Source: Sphingobacterium sp. HMA12 (lineage in GTDB: Bacteria; Bacteroidota; Bacteroidia; Sphingobacteriales; Sphingobacteriaceae). From it: a stretch of 64,000 nucleotides of DNA. The notes beneath the pieces are model-generated. The model saw nothing but the letters and a program-made list of their open reading frames with translations. It did no database searches and had not been told where the DNA came from. This document shows, in pieces, positions 33,933-42,246 of this stretch (positions are counted from its first letter, which is position 1; each line of letters starts with the position of its first letter). The translations under genes and the position numbers were made by a program. The stretch is from assembly GCF_002933815.1 (NCBI RefSeq), contig NZ_BEYR01000006.1, positions 124,001 through 188,000 on the forward strand, given 5' to 3'.

Positions 33933-35444
33933 TTAAAACTCACCTTCCAATATATGGTACAGGTGTTCAAATTTCTGGAAGTTTCTAATATATACAGCGT
34001 GATTCTCCTCACTCGGTTTATAATAGTGCTCCCTATCTTGTGTTCCCTCCGTTTGCTTGTTTTTTTCGCTAGGCTCTACCCTCCGTATACCCAATGCTTC
34101 CAAGCCTATCAATGCTGCTCCCCATGCAGAGCTTTCCACCGTATTTTTGGTGAATACAGGTTTATTGAAAATATCTGCAAGCATTTGCACCCACAACGAT
34201 GAACGCGCTAAGCCGCCACTCGCAAGGATCGTATGAATAGGGCCGGTGTTCTCCTCTAAAGCGATTCCTACACTGTAGATTGCAAACAACATCCCTTCCA
34301 TCATGGCCCGCGCAAAGTGCGCCCTGCCATGATGCAGCTGTATCCCAAAATAAACGCCTTTTGCATTGGAATTCCAATGTGGTGCCCGTTCACCGGTTAG
34401 ATAGGGCAAGAATATCAAGCCCTCTGCCCCAGGGGCGACGGAGTCGACCAAAGCATTTAACGAGGCAGAAGAATCTCCCTCCGTTTCCATTTGGCTAAAT
34501 TCATGCAAAAAGTTATCTCGAAACCAGTTGCGTAATACACCGCCATTGTTAACCGCGCCACCAATTATATATTCATTTGGTCTCAGTAGGTAGGTAAATA
34601 GCCTTTGTTTTTTTTCTTGATTTGCCTGCGAACTTGCGACGCGAATAGCTCCACTGGTACCGACAGTTACCGAAGCCACCCCAGGACTTATAGCCCCTAC
34701 CCCGAGATTAGCCAAACAACCATCGCTACCACCTATAACAAAAGGGGTATCTTCGGGGATGTGCATCAAGGCTGCAATTTCTCGGTTAGGCATATTTAAA
34801 ACATAATAGACCGGAACTGGCGATGCCAGTTGCTCTTCCGATATGCCCGTCAATCTTAACGCCTGATCAGACCATGTTAGCTGATGTATGTCGAAAAGCC
34901 CTGTTGCAGATGCAATGGAATGATCGACCACATACACGCCAAAGAGCCTGTAAAAAAGAAATTCTTTGATACCGATAAACTTGTGCGACTGAGCAAATAA
35001 TTTTTGATCGTTGGACTTTATCCACATTAATTTGCAAAGCAAAGACATGGGATGTATTGGTGTACCAGTCTGCTGATAAAGCTGCCTGCCCGCCTCACTT
35101 GCCTCCAAGGCTACCGCAATATTCTCGCTTCTGCGATCTGCCCATATCATGCAATTGCTAAGTGGCTTTCCCGCCGAGTCAACAGCGATCAGTCCGTGCA
35201 TAGCACTGCTCACCGAAATACATACGGGTTTCGGTATCTCGGCACTAGATTGCTTTAAGCTAATCATTATATACCTAATAGACTCAATACATGCACCATA
35301 AACTATCTCCGGATCTTGCTCGTACCAGCCTTCCGACGGGTTTAATATGGGATAAGGTATACTATGCTGCGACAAGATGTTACCTTCGTCGTCAAATGCA
35401 ACAGCTTTCGCAGATGATGTCCCAATGTCTAATCCAATGATCAT
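33933..35444 (-). CDS. gntK: FGGY-family gluconokinase
   Basis: A 503-residue FGGY carbohydrate kinase. The phosphate-binding start MIIGLDIGTSSAKAVAFDD, the central SVTVGTSGAIR (about 248-258) and the C-terminal ASGGLARSSLWVQMLADIF signature are clear. FGGY enzymes phosphorylate gluconate, xylulose, glycerol and others. The neighbours gntP and gnd indicate gluconate to 6-phosphogluconate, as in Bacillus GntK (513 residues). It is transcribed with gntP and divergently from gnd, with 180 bases between. No regulator gene accompanies the set. Confidence 0.88.
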   Translation of the reverse strand: MIIGLDIGTSSAKAVAFDDEGNILSQHSIPYPILNPSEGWYEQDPEIVYGACIESIRYIMISLKQSSAEIPKPVCISVSSAMHGLIAVDSAGKPLSNCMIWADRRSENIAVALEASEAGRQLYQQTGTPIHPMSLLCKLMWIKSNDQKLFAQSHKFIGIKEFLFYRLFGVYVVDHSIASATGLFDIHQLTWSDQALRLTGISEEQLASPVPVYYVLNMPNREIAALMHIPEDTPFVIGGSDGCLANLGVGAISPGVASVTVGTSGAIRVASSQANQEKKQRLFTYLLRPNEYIIGGAVNNGGVLRNWFRDNFLHEFSQMETEGDSSASLNALVDSVAPGAEGLIFLPYLTGERAPHWNSNAKGVYFGIQLHHGRAHFARAMMEGMLFAIYSVGIALEENTGPIHTILASGGLARSSLWVQMLADIFNKPVFTKNTVESSAWGAALIGLEALGIRRVEPSEKNKQTEGTQDREHYYKPSEENHAVYIRNFQKFEHLYHILEGEF

Positions 35445-35624
35445 AAATAAAATTGATGTTTAGGAGAGTTCAATATACGGATTATCTCTTGGTTTACAAC
35501 AAAAGGTTCAATACCAGCGAAGTAATTGGAACGAAAAAAGTGCTTCATACCGATCTGCCGATAATTGTCTTTCATAGTATCAACAAAAATGGTAAATTTC
35601 AACTTAGAAAAACGATATTAAACG

Positions 35625-37040
35625 ATGAGTATAGATAAAACAAATACCTACGATTTTGGAATTGTTGGACTCGGCGTAATGGGACGTAATTTATTGCTGA
35701 ACATCGCCGACCACGGTTTCGCGGTAGCAGGATTAGACCTTGATCCACAGAAAGCTGAGTCATTAGAAGCTGAAGCCAATGAAGGACATCGCATCAAAGT
35801 GACGACCCAAGTAAAAGAGTTTATAGGGGCTTTGCAACACCCCAGAGCAATTATGCTGTTGGTGCCGGCCGGAAAGCCGGTTGACATGGCGATTGCCAGT
35901 CTTGTTCCGCTTTTGGATAAAGGAGATATAATCATCGACGGCGGAAACACGTACTTCGCGGATACGGACAGAAGATTTAATGAGCTTTCCGGTATGGGTA
36001 TACATTTCTTCGGAATGGGCATATCCGGAGGAGAAAATGGTGCTCGCCGCGGACCGAGCTTGATGCCCGGTGGCGACAGAAAGGCATACGAAAGGCTAAG
36101 GCCAATATTTGAGGCGGTTTCGGCCAAGGTAGCCGACGAACCCTGTGTGGAATTTCTAGGCAACGGGTCGGCCGGAAATTATGTAAAGATGGTGCATAAC
36201 GGTATCGAATATGGCATCATGCAGTTAATTGCAGAAACCTATGACCTGATGAAAAGATTATACGGTTTTGACACCCAAACCATACAACAGACCTTCGAAG
36301 AATGGAACAAGGGCGAACTAAATTCGTTCTTGCTTGAGATTACCGCTCAGATTCTGAAGAAAAAAGAAGGTGACCAGTATTTGGTAGACCTGATTTCAGA
36401 TTGGGCAAGATCAAAAGGAACGGGTAAATGGACTTCGCAAAATGCGATGGATCTACAGGTGCCAGTGCCGGTGATCGATGCAGCGGTCAATATGCGCGAT
36501 ATGTCCAAATACAAACCCGAGCGTTTGGAGGCAGCAAAATTACTTCATTGGGATGGACAAGTTGTTGATCTCCCCGCAACTACGCTCACCGATCGCTTAA
36601 AAAATGCATTGTACTTTGTGATCATCACGACCTATGCGCAAGGTTTGGCACAGCTTACTGTTGCATCGGAAAGCTACAGCTATGAGCTAGATTTACAGGT
36701 GGTAACCAAAGTTTGGCGAGGCGGCTGCATTATTCGTGCGGCTTTGCTCGAGGATTTTAGAAAAGCCTATGCGGCTAATCCGGATTTGCGCAATATCCTA
36801 CTCGATAACACCATTGCCCAAAAGTTGCTGAGCACGCAGGCCAGCCTTCGCGAGGTCTTGAAAGATGCTATCGCAAACGGGATACCCGTATCCGGATACG
36901 TAAACGCACTCTCTTATTTTGATGCCTACCGATCCGAAAAATTACCTACAAATATTATACAAGCACAACGAGACTATTTTGGCGCACATACCTATGAACG
37001 TATTGATCGGGAAGGTATCTTTCACACACTTTGGGATTAA
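35625..37040 (+). CDS. gnd: 6-phosphogluconate dehydrogenase (decarboxylating)
   Basis: Oxidises and decarboxylates 6-phosphogluconate to ribulose 5-phosphate, producing NADPH. The protein has 471 residues, the normal length. It shows the nucleotide fold GLGVMGRNLLLNIADHGF, the IIDGGNTYFADT segment, the substrate motif GISGGENGARRGPSLMPGG and the catalytic KMVHNGIEYG. It completes a short gluconate shunt with gntP and gntK. zwf and pgl, often its neighbours, are not here. A terminator hairpin and a tRNA-like sequence follow. Confidence 0.96.
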   Translation: MSIDKTNTYDFGIVGLGVMGRNLLLNIADHGFAVAGLDLDPQKAESLEAEANEGHRIKVTTQVKEFIGALQHPRAIMLLVPAGKPVDMAIASLVPLLDKGDIIIDGGNTYFADTDRRFNELSGMGIHFFGMGISGGENGARRGPSLMPGGDRKAYERLRPIFEAVSAKVADEPCVEFLGNGSAGNYVKMVHNGIEYGIMQLIAETYDLMKRLYGFDTQTIQQTFEEWNKGELNSFLLEITAQILKKKEGDQYLVDLISDWARSKGTGKWTSQNAMDLQVPVPVIDAAVNMRDMSKYKPERLEAAKLLHWDGQVVDLPATTLTDRLKNALYFVIITTYAQGLAQLTVASESYSYELDLQVVTKVWRGGCIIRAALLEDFRKAYAANPDLRNILLDNTIAQKLLSTQASLREVLKDAIANGIPVSGYVNALSYFDAYRSEKLPTNIIQAQRDYFGAHTYERIDREGIFHTLWD

Positions 37041-37085
37041 GGAGCGAAAGCTTGAAGATTCGATTTAATCTTCGTTTAAAATACA

Positions 37086-37120
37086 AAAAAGCGGCTTTTT
37101 TATATAAAGCCGCTTTTTAT
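37086..37120 (+). terminator. terminator after gnd
   Basis: AAAAAGCGGCTTT (37086-37098) pairs with AAAGCCGCTTTTT (37106-37118), loop TTTATAT. It is symmetric, so it may work in both directions. Confidence 0.85.
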
Positions 37121-37125
37121 AACTG

Positions 37126-37197
37126 AGCCTCCTATCGAGATGAACCAATGACCCGCTGATAACAAGTTCGTTGCTCTACAAGCTGAGCTAAGGAGGC
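37126..37197 (-). tRNA. degenerate tRNA-like sequence (pseudo-tRNA)
   Basis: On the minus strand a perfect acceptor stem GCCTCCT/AGGAGGC (37197-37191 and 37133-37127) and a perfect D-stem GCTC/GAGC are followed by an anticodon region and T-arm that do not fold properly. The anticodon stem keeps at most two pairs, and the T-arm needs wobble pairs and a six-base loop. The loop could be read as TGT (Thr) or GTT (Asn). At 71 bases it is one short. CCA is not encoded. It looks like a decaying tRNA gene. Confidence 0.4.
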
Positions 37198-37319
37198 TTC
37201 GTTTACAGATAAAGTTTCTGATTTCTCTACCGCAAATATCGGATTTGAACAAAAACTTGTAGCGTATGATTATATGAAATAGACTAACAGTATACGTTTA
37301 CACGCTGTTGATTTAGATG

Positions 37320-38951
37320 CTATCGTTCAATATCCTTCAAACTGCTCATTTTCTTATATTCCAAGAAACCTTTGATATCTTCAAAGTGTTCACGGACACG
37401 TTTATTTCCAAACTCGAAAACTTTTTCTGCCAAACCATCCAAAAAGTCACGGTCGTGTGAAACAAGGATCAATGTACCATCGAAATCCTTTAAGGCATCC
37501 TTAATAATATCCTTGGTCTTCATGTCCAAATGGTTGGTAGGCTCATCGAGGATCAATACATTCACCGGTTCCAAAAGAAGTTTTATCATGGCCAGACGAG
37601 TTCGCTCACCACCGGATAGTACCTTGACCTTTTTCGTCGTGTCATCACCACTAAACATAAAAGCCCCCAAGAGATCTTTCATTTTAACACGCACATCGCC
37701 TATTGCAATTTGATCGATCGTATCAAAAACAGTCAATTCACCATCAAGCAATGCTGCCTGATTTTGGGCAAAATAACCGATCTTGGCATTATGCCCCACC
37801 TTCAATGTTCCTTCAAAATCTATTTCACCCATAATCGCTTTGATCATGGTCGATTTACCCTCTCCATTTTTACCGACAAAGGCAACTTTTTCTCCACGTT
37901 CAATCACCATATTGGCTTTATGGAATACCACATGCTCATCATAAGCCTTGGTAAGATCTTCCACAATGACAGGGTATTGACCCGAGCGAGGTGAAGGTGG
38001 AAATTTCAGGCGCAAGGCCGAAGTATCCACTTCGTCAATTTCGATAACCTCTAATTTCTCCAACATCTTTACGCGCGACTGCACCTGTAAGGTCTTCGAA
38101 TAGGTTCCTCTGAAACGATCAATGAATTCTTGGTTGTCAGCAATAAAACGCTGCTGTTCCTCATACGCCTTCAATTGATGCTGACGTCTTTCCTGGCGCA
38201 GTTCCAAATAGTGGCTATACTTAGCTCGATAGTCATAAATACGACCCATCGTCACCTCAATGGTACGGTTGGTGATATTATCGACAAAGGCTCTATCGTG
38301 TGAAATAACAATAACTGCTTTCGCTGAATTAACCAGGAAGTCCTCCAGCCATTGAATACTCTCGATATCCATGTGGTTGGTGGGCTCATCCAGCAAAATC
38401 AGATCTGGCTTCTTCAAGAGTATTTTGGCCAGTTCAATACGCATACGCCATCCTCCGGAAAACTCCGACGTCTGTCTAGTAAAGTCAGAACGCTCGAAAC
38501 CAAGCCCCTTCAACACCTTTTCTACTTCTGCATCGTAATTGACCTCTTCGATCGAATAAAACTTCTCGCTCAGTTCCGACACCCGCTCGATCAATTGCAT
38601 ATAATCATCAGACTCATAATCTGTACGGATATTCAATTGTTCGTTCAGCTGCTCCAATTCATCCCGCATTCCATAGACCTCCTCAAAAGCCTTCGAGGTC
38701 TCTTCAAAGACCGTCACATGATCCTGCGTCAGCAAATGTTGCGGTAGATAAGCAATGACGGCGTCTTTTGGCCCCGCCACATTACCTGTCGTAGGTTTAC
38801 CCACTCCAGCGATAATTTTCAGCAGGGTAGATTTACCCGCACCGTTCTTACCCATCAATGCAATCTTATCGTTCTCATTGATCGAGAAAGATACATCCGA
38901 AAAAAGAGTCGTTCCCCCAAAGGAAACAGAAATATTATTTACGTCAATCAC
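37320..38951 (-). CDS. ABC-F family ATPase
   Basis: A 543-residue soluble protein with two ABC cassettes and no membrane domain, the ABC-F type that acts on the ribosome. The first Walker A is MGKNGAGKSTLL with signature SGGWRMRIELA and LILLDEPTNHMD; the second is VGKNGEGKSTM with SGGERTRLAMIKL and LILDEPTNHLD. A charged linker (about 225-310) joins them. I start at GTG 38951 (reads M-I-D-V-N-N-I-S), because a TATCTTTG promoter lies at 38982-38975 inside the longer frame that begins at 39008. It resembles the YbiT/Uup type; resistance function is not implied. Confidence 0.9.
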   Translation of the reverse strand: MIDVNNISVSFGGTTLFSDVSFSINENDKIALMGKNGAGKSTLLKIIAGVGKPTTGNVAGPKDAVIAYLPQHLLTQDHVTVFEETSKAFEEVYGMRDELEQLNEQLNIRTDYESDDYMQLIERVSELSEKFYSIEEVNYDAEVEKVLKGLGFERSDFTRQTSEFSGGWRMRIELAKILLKKPDLILLDEPTNHMDIESIQWLEDFLVNSAKAVIVISHDRAFVDNITNRTIEVTMGRIYDYRAKYSHYLELRQERRQHQLKAYEEQQRFIADNQEFIDRFRGTYSKTLQVQSRVKMLEKLEVIEIDEVDTSALRLKFPPSPRSGQYPVIVEDLTKAYDEHVVFHKANMVIERGEKVAFVGKNGEGKSTMIKAIMGEIDFEGTLKVGHNAKIGYFAQNQAALLDGELTVFDTIDQIAIGDVRVKMKDLLGAFMFSGDDTTKKVKVLSGGERTRLAMIKLLLEPVNVLILDEPTNHLDMKTKDIIKDALKDFDGTLILVSHDRDFLDGLAEKVFEFGNKRVREHFEDIKGFLEYKKMSSLKDIER

Positions 38952-38974
38952 TGTATGTACACTTAAATTTGCCA

Positions 38975-38982
38975 CAAAGATA
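38975..38982 (-). promoter_or_regulatory. -7 element for the ABC-F gene
   Basis: It reads TATCTTTG on the minus strand, an exact match, and gives a leader of about 20 bases before GTG 38951. This decides the start codon. Confidence 0.6.
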
Positions 38983-39023
38983 AGCGAATCAATCTTATAA
39001 ATAGACAATGGATCATTTTTGTG

Positions 39024-39031
39024 TATCTTTG
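39024..39031 (+). promoter_or_regulatory. -7 element for trmD
   Basis: TATCTTTG, an exact match, ends only four bases before the trmD ATG at 39036, implying a leaderless or nearly leaderless transcript. Confidence 0.6.
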
Positions 39032-39035
39032 CGCC

Positions 39036-39713
39036 ATGCGTTTTGATATTATTACGGTCCTACCAGACCTTTTGGAAAGTCCATTTGCACACTCTATTTT
39101 ACAACGTGCAAAGAATAAAGGCCTCGCGGAGATATATGTACACAATTTAAGAGATTACTCAACAAATAAGCACAAAAGTGTGGACGATTACCCGTATGGT
39201 GGCGGGTCAGGGATGGTACTACAGATCGAACCCTTTGCCAAGTGCATTGAACAATTGCAGGCCGAACGGACATACGATGAAATCATTTATATGACTCCTG
39301 ATGGAGAAACCTTTAACCAGGATATTGCAAACGGACTCTCGACAAAAGGTAACATGATGATTCTCTGTGGTCACTACAAAGGTATAGACCAACGCATCAG
39401 AGATATCTATGTGACAAAGGAAATCTCTATAGGTGATTATGTGCTGTCCGGAGGTGAACTTCCAGCGGCAATTGTTACAGACGCGATCATCCGCTTGATC
39501 CCCGGAGTTTTATCGGATGAAACCTCTGCGCTTTCAGATTCTTTTCAGGACGGACTGTTGGATGCACCGATCTACACACGCCCCGCAGACTGGAAAGGGC
39601 ACAAAGTACCCGATATTCTACTCAGTGGACATGAAGCAAACATCGCTACCTGGAAGCACGAACAACAGCTAAAAAGAACACAAGAGAGACGTCCCGATTT
39701 ATTAAATGATTAA
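39036..39713 (+). CDS. trmD: tRNA (guanine-N1)-methyltransferase
   Basis: Methylates G37 of tRNAs that read CNN codons, preventing frameshifting. The protein has 225 residues with the trefoil-knot SPOUT fold. It starts MRFDIITVLPDLLESPF, and shows DDYPYGGGSGMVL, ILCGHYKGIDQRI, and IGDYVLSGGELPA, all family hallmarks. The start at 39036 matches the family N-terminus; the frame extends to 39021 but passes through the promoter. It stands alone, not in an rpsP-rimM-trmD-rplS operon. Confidence 0.96.
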   Translation: MRFDIITVLPDLLESPFAHSILQRAKNKGLAEIYVHNLRDYSTNKHKSVDDYPYGGGSGMVLQIEPFAKCIEQLQAERTYDEIIYMTPDGETFNQDIANGLSTKGNMMILCGHYKGIDQRIRDIYVTKEISIGDYVLSGGELPAAIVTDAIIRLIPGVLSDETSALSDSFQDGLLDAPIYTRPADWKGHKVPDILLSGHEANIATWKHEQQLKRTQERRPDLLND

Positions 39714-39750
39714 GAAATAAGGTGAATTTTTGTTTTTTTATCACAAAAAG

Positions 39751-39780
39751 TTTGCTTATTTATTTTTTTTTATAAATTTG
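39751..39780 (+). promoter_or_regulatory. promoter of the trp leader and operon
   Basis: TTTG (39751-39754) and TAAATTTG (39773-39780) are separated by 18 bases, a full consensus. The leader-peptide ATG follows only eight bases after the -7 box. Confidence 0.75.
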
Positions 39781-39787
39781 TGTAATA

Positions 39788-39865
39788 ATGACACGAAGAT
39801 ATACAAATACAAATTGGTGGTGGCCTGAAGCAATAAGCATCGGGAATCAATTGGTATTGTCATAA
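39788..39865 (+). CDS. trpL: trp operon leader peptide
   Basis: A 25-codon open frame, MTRRYTNTNWWWPEA and ten more residues, with three consecutive Trp codons at 39815-39823. A ribosome stalled here for lack of charged tRNA-Trp would leave AGCATCGGG (39836-39844) free to pair with CCCGATGCT (39906-39914), blocking the terminator. The gene is too short for ordinary gene finders. It is nearly leaderless. Confidence 0.82.
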   Translation: MTRRYTNTNWWWPEAISIGNQLVLS

Positions 39866-39903
39866 TATTTCATAATCAACCAAAACCATTTATGGAAATT
39901 CCA

Positions 39904-39935
39904 AACCCGATGCTAACCAGTATCGGGTTTTTTTT
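39904..39935 (+). terminator. trp attenuator terminator
   Basis: AACCCGATGCT (39904-39914) pairs with AGTATCGGGTT (39919-39929), 11 bp with one wobble, loop AACC, then a run of T to 39935. The left arm can instead pair with 39836-39844 within the leader-peptide gene. Confidence 0.88.
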
Positions 39936-39971
39936 ATGTATAAAATTTATCACAGCGAATAAAAGAATAAA

Positions 39972-41375
39972 ATGAAGTATAAATTCAAAACACAGAGCAG
40001 AAAGTTGCTCGCCGACACAACTACACCGGTGAGTATTTATCTTCGATTACGGGATATCTTTCCAAATTCACTGCTATTGGAAAGTTCAGACTACCATAGT
40101 CGTGACAACAACATCAGCTATATCTGCTGTCAACCCATTGCAGGGATACAGCTAGACGAGCGGGAATTGACCTTAACCTATCCCGGGAAAGAACGAATTG
40201 TCAAAAATGCACAAGAAATTGAGTTACGCCAGGAGGTTTCTGATTTTCGGAATTCCTTTGAAGATTCGACAATTGCCGAATTGAATTTAATCTCCAATGG
40301 GCTATTCGGTTACTTTACATTTGACTGCATTGAGCATTTTGAGGATATCAAGCTGACCACGCCTGTCGATCCGGCACGTAAGATACCATTTATGCAGTAC
40401 CACGTTTACAAATATGTGATCGCCATTGACCATTTCCGTAATCAGCTGTATATTTTCGAACATCTTTTGGGAGACGAAGAGTCTGAACTGGAACGTATGC
40501 AATTCCTGATCCAGAACAAAAACTTCCCTGAGTATACGTTCAAACTAGCAGGCGAGGAAAGCTCTAATCGTACGGATGAGGGACACCGTCAATTGGTCAA
40601 AAAGATGAAGGAACATATCCAACGCGGTGACGTCTTTCAGATTGTGCCATCCCGGGGTTTCCGAACGCCATTCTCGGGTGATGAATTTAATGTCTACCGC
40701 GCTTTGCGCTCCATTAACCCCTCCCCTTACCTATTCTATTTTGATTATGGTGACTTTAAATTATTCGGTTCATCGCCCGAAGCACAATTGCGCATCCATG
40801 GCAAGCAGGCTACGATCTTCCCGATCGCCGGAACATTCAAGAGAACCGGAAACATGGAAGAAGACCAAAAGATTGCCTCTAGGCTAAAACAGGATCCGAA
40901 AGAAACCTCGGAACATGTGATGCTGGTAGACCTTGCCCGTAATGATCTGAGCAGACACTGTACCCAGGTTAAAGTGGAATCCTATATGGAACCACAATAT
41001 TACTCGCATATTATCCACCTGGTTTCTAAGGTAACAGGTGTCTTGAAAGATAATATCAATCCATTCGACATTGTGGGGGATACCTACCCTGCTGGGACAC
41101 TCTCCGGAGCGCCAAAACACATGGCTCTGACACTCATTGATCGCTACGAGGGATTGCAACGTTCGTTCTACTCCGGAGCGATCGGCTTCATGGGCTTCAA
41201 TGGTGATTTCAATCATGCCATCATGATTCGCTCATTCCTGAGCAAACAAAATACTTTGCATTATCAGGCCGGAGGCGGAATTGTACTGGATTCAGATCCA
41301 GAAATGGAACTTCAGGAAGTCAACAATAAAATAGCAGCTTTGCGAAAAGCGTTACAATTAGCAGAAACGTTATGA
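39972..41375 (+). CDS. trpE: anthranilate synthase component I
   Basis: Forms anthranilate from chorismate with ammonia supplied by TrpG. The protein has 467 residues. The N-terminal LLES motif at 35-38, the tryptophan feedback site, is present. The chorismate-binding part shows GTFKRTGNMEEDQ, DLARNDLSRHC, SGAPKHMALTLIDRYEG, AIGFMGFNGDFNHAIMIR and YQAGGGIVLDSDP. Expression is controlled by the attenuator upstream. Its last four bases overlap the next gene (ATGA). Confidence 0.95.
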   Translation: MKYKFKTQSRKLLADTTTPVSIYLRLRDIFPNSLLLESSDYHSRDNNISYICCQPIAGIQLDERELTLTYPGKERIVKNAQEIELRQEVSDFRNSFEDSTIAELNLISNGLFGYFTFDCIEHFEDIKLTTPVDPARKIPFMQYHVYKYVIAIDHFRNQLYIFEHLLGDEESELERMQFLIQNKNFPEYTFKLAGEESSNRTDEGHRQLVKKMKEHIQRGDVFQIVPSRGFRTPFSGDEFNVYRALRSINPSPYLFYFDYGDFKLFGSSPEAQLRIHGKQATIFPIAGTFKRTGNMEEDQKIASRLKQDPKETSEHVMLVDLARNDLSRHCTQVKVESYMEPQYYSHIIHLVSKVTGVLKDNINPFDIVGDTYPAGTLSGAPKHMALTLIDRYEGLQRSFYSGAIGFMGFNGDFNHAIMIRSFLSKQNTLHYQAGGGIVLDSDPEMELQEVNNKIAALRKALQLAETL

Positions 41376-41665
41376 TCAGACCATTAGAATACTGTGTCAA
41401 TACCCAACATATCAATGTTTCAATCGACACCATCGACAACCGCATCGTCGAATTGCTAGCCCTACGGAAAGCATATCTCCATAAGGCAAAAGTATTGCAA
41501 GACCATACGGATGCCGGACAACATATTATTAAAAATATCAGCAGCAATCAGGTGACACTGGCAAAGAAATTCGATCTGCCAGTAGAATTTGTCCAGACGA
41601 TATTTCAGGAAATAGATAATTACTTTAATCAGGACTATACAACAAGAGGTTATGAGCAACAATAA
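41372..41665 (+). CDS. chorismate-mutase-like (AroQ) protein inside the trp operon
   Basis: A 97-residue helical protein resembling AroQ-type chorismate mutase: IDTIDNRIVELLALRKAYLHKAK is the first helix pattern, with Lys39-like residues and a third helix near VEFVQTIFQEIDNYF. Chorismate mutase makes prephenate, the competing branch to tryptophan, so its place between trpE and trpG, overlapping both, is notable. Whether the active-site arginines are all present is unclear. It might be a regulatory, non-catalytic subunit. Confidence 0.7.
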   Translation: MIRPLEYCVNTQHINVSIDTIDNRIVELLALRKAYLHKAKVLQDHTDAGQHIIKNISSNQVTLAKKFDLPVEFVQTIFQEIDNYFNQDYTTRGYEQQ

Positions 41666-42230
41666 AATCGTTGTCATCGACAATTACGATTCATTCACCT
41701 ATAATTTGGTTCATTTGCTCCAGGAATTGGGACAGGACTATGTGGTGTTGAGAAATGATAAATTCAAACTGGAAGAGCTGGAAGCATTCGATAAAATCCT
41801 CCTTTCCCCGGGCCCCGGAATTCCTGAAGAGGCGGGCTTATTGCTTGATGTGATCCGCACCTATGCTCCGCACAAAAGTATATTGGGCATCTGCCTGGGC
41901 CAGCAGGCTATCGCCGAAGTGTTTGGCGGTACATTATTTAACATGGAAAAACCGTTGCATGGTGTCGCAACTGGCATTATTGTCACCGATGAATCCGAAA
42001 AGCTATTTCAGGATTTTCCGAAAGATTCTAAAATAGGTCGCTACCATTCGTGGGCAGTAAATAAGGATACATTGCCGAGCGTACTTAAAGTTACGGCAGT
42101 AGACGAGAATGGTATCATCATGGCACTGACGCATACGGCCTATGATGTCAGAGGAATGCAGTTCCATCCCGAATCAGTACTGACTACAAATGGAAAAAAA
42201 TTAATTGAAAACTGGTTATTTCAACACTAA
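41652..42230 (+). CDS. trpG: anthranilate synthase component II (glutamine amidotransferase)
   Basis: Supplies ammonia from glutamine to TrpE. The protein has 192 residues and is a class I amidotransferase: LLSPGPGIP, the nucleophile Cys81 in GICLGQQAIAEVFGG, and the His-Glu pair in MQFHPESVLT. It overlaps the chorismate-mutase-like gene by 14 bases. It may double as the PabA subunit of folate synthesis, a common arrangement. Confidence 0.94.
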   Translation: MSNNKIVVIDNYDSFTYNLVHLLQELGQDYVVLRNDKFKLEELEAFDKILLSPGPGIPEEAGLLLDVIRTYAPHKSILGICLGQQAIAEVFGGTLFNMEKPLHGVATGIIVTDESEKLFQDFPKDSKIGRYHSWAVNKDTLPSVLKVTAVDENGIIMALTHTAYDVRGMQFHPESVLTTNGKKLIENWLFQH

Positions 42231-42246
42231 TATCTAAATACTAAAA

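Noticed and set aside
35453..35638. 61-residue plus frame between gntK and gnd
   Set aside because: It fills the divergent spacer, overlaps the gnd start, and has no family resemblance or promoter of its own.
37126..37197. Functional tRNA-Thr or tRNA-Asn
   Set aside because: The anticodon stem has at most two pairs and the T-arm needs wobble pairs; only a degenerate tRNA-like call is supported.
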